Source: Baffinella frigidus
Taxonomy: Eukaryota; Cryptophyceae; Cryptomonadales; Baffinellaceae
Reading direction: 5' to 3'
Assembly (NCBI GenBank): GCA_026770585.1
Contig: MU646370.1
Location: forward strand, 401,582-416,715
DNA: 15,134 bases
Shown here: piece after piece, positions 14,865 through 15,134 of the stretch
Layout: each line of letters starts with the position of its first letter
Numbering within the stretch: the first letter of the stretch is position 1
The notes under the pieces: model-generated
Database searches by the model: none
What the model was told of the DNA's origin: nothing
Seen by the model: only the letters and a program-made list of their open reading frames with translations
Program-made: the position numbers and the translations under genes

Positions 14865-15102
14865 GTTGGGAAGGGGGGGAAGGGGGGGGGGGGCGCGGAG
14901 ACGTCTGGGTTGGCTGAGGCGGCGGGACGTGCAGCGGTGCCCCCCCCATCCTCCTCCAACCTGACCCCCCAGCCCTCCTCCCCCCCAGCCCCCCCAGCAT
15001 TTCTGCCACCAAGCGCGCTTTTTTGCCTACCTATCAGCAGGACTGCCGATCCTCCCTGTGGTTTCTGAAGGGGGGCGTGCAGCGGTTTCCCCCCCGCACT
15101 TC

Positions 15103-15103
<1 letters not shown>
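14865..15103 (+). other. G- and C-rich low-complexity tail
   Basis: G runs (14874-14893), then CCCCCCA-rich sequence. It may be coding (Gly/Ala/Pro-rich continuation of exon 17) or intronic. The sequence alone does not decide. C-rich CCCCCAG sites near 14980-14998 could be acceptors. Confidence 0.5.

Positions 15104-15134
<31 letters not shown>
15104..15134. other. Poly-C contig end (31 C)
   Basis: Unbroken C run to the right edge, matching the poly-G at the left. Assembly break; the peptidase gene continues beyond it. Confidence 0.8.

Overview
The window is eukaryotic nuclear DNA, probably from a microalga. It is one intron-rich gene on the + strand, with no bacterial-style operon and no complete second gene. 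Splicing is GT-AG with CAG acceptors, the exons prefer G/C at third codon positions, and the interstitial heptamers are CCCTAAA (TTTAGGG, the plant/green-algal/dinoflagellate telomere type). A prasinophyte-like green alga with a repeat-rich genome is my best guess, but the lineage is not established. The window starts with 34 G and ends with 31 C, so it looks like a whole contig that stopped at homopolymers on both sides.

Seventeen exons (769 to about 14864) can be joined into about 624 codons of an M16-family zinc metallopeptidase, of the large two-halved kind (presequence-protease / yeast SDD3 / nematode C05D11.1-like group). The order of conserved blocks follows the family from just after the third zinc ligand of the N-terminal half to the C-terminal half, and intron phase agrees at all sixteen junctions. 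The HXXEH zinc site and its distal Glu would be left of the contig, and the last part of the C-terminal domain would be right of it. So the gene is partial at both ends, and catalytic competence cannot be judged here.

The introns are the unusual part. Nearly every one contains truncated copies of the exon next to it, still joined to the adjoining splice site. Copies upstream of an exon keep the exon's 5' end and the acceptor. Copies downstream keep its 3' end and the donor. Each exon stays intact exactly once. This is what repeated local tandem duplication with one breakpoint inside the exon would give, and it appears to be how these introns grew. Where copies can be aligned with the intact exon, synonymous differences often outnumber replacements.

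Other content: a hairpin element with 41-bp arms (11155-11255), a perfect 25-bp terminal-inverted-repeat element (5008-5160) belonging to a short MITE-like family with several more copies, minisatellites directly upstream of several acceptors, long telomere-like heptamer arrays in intron 10, and GA-, TTAG- and TTC/TTA-type simple repeats. Long open frames on the minus strand are translations of these repeats, not genes. No tRNA, rRNA, CRISPR array, promoter or polyadenylation signal could be supported.
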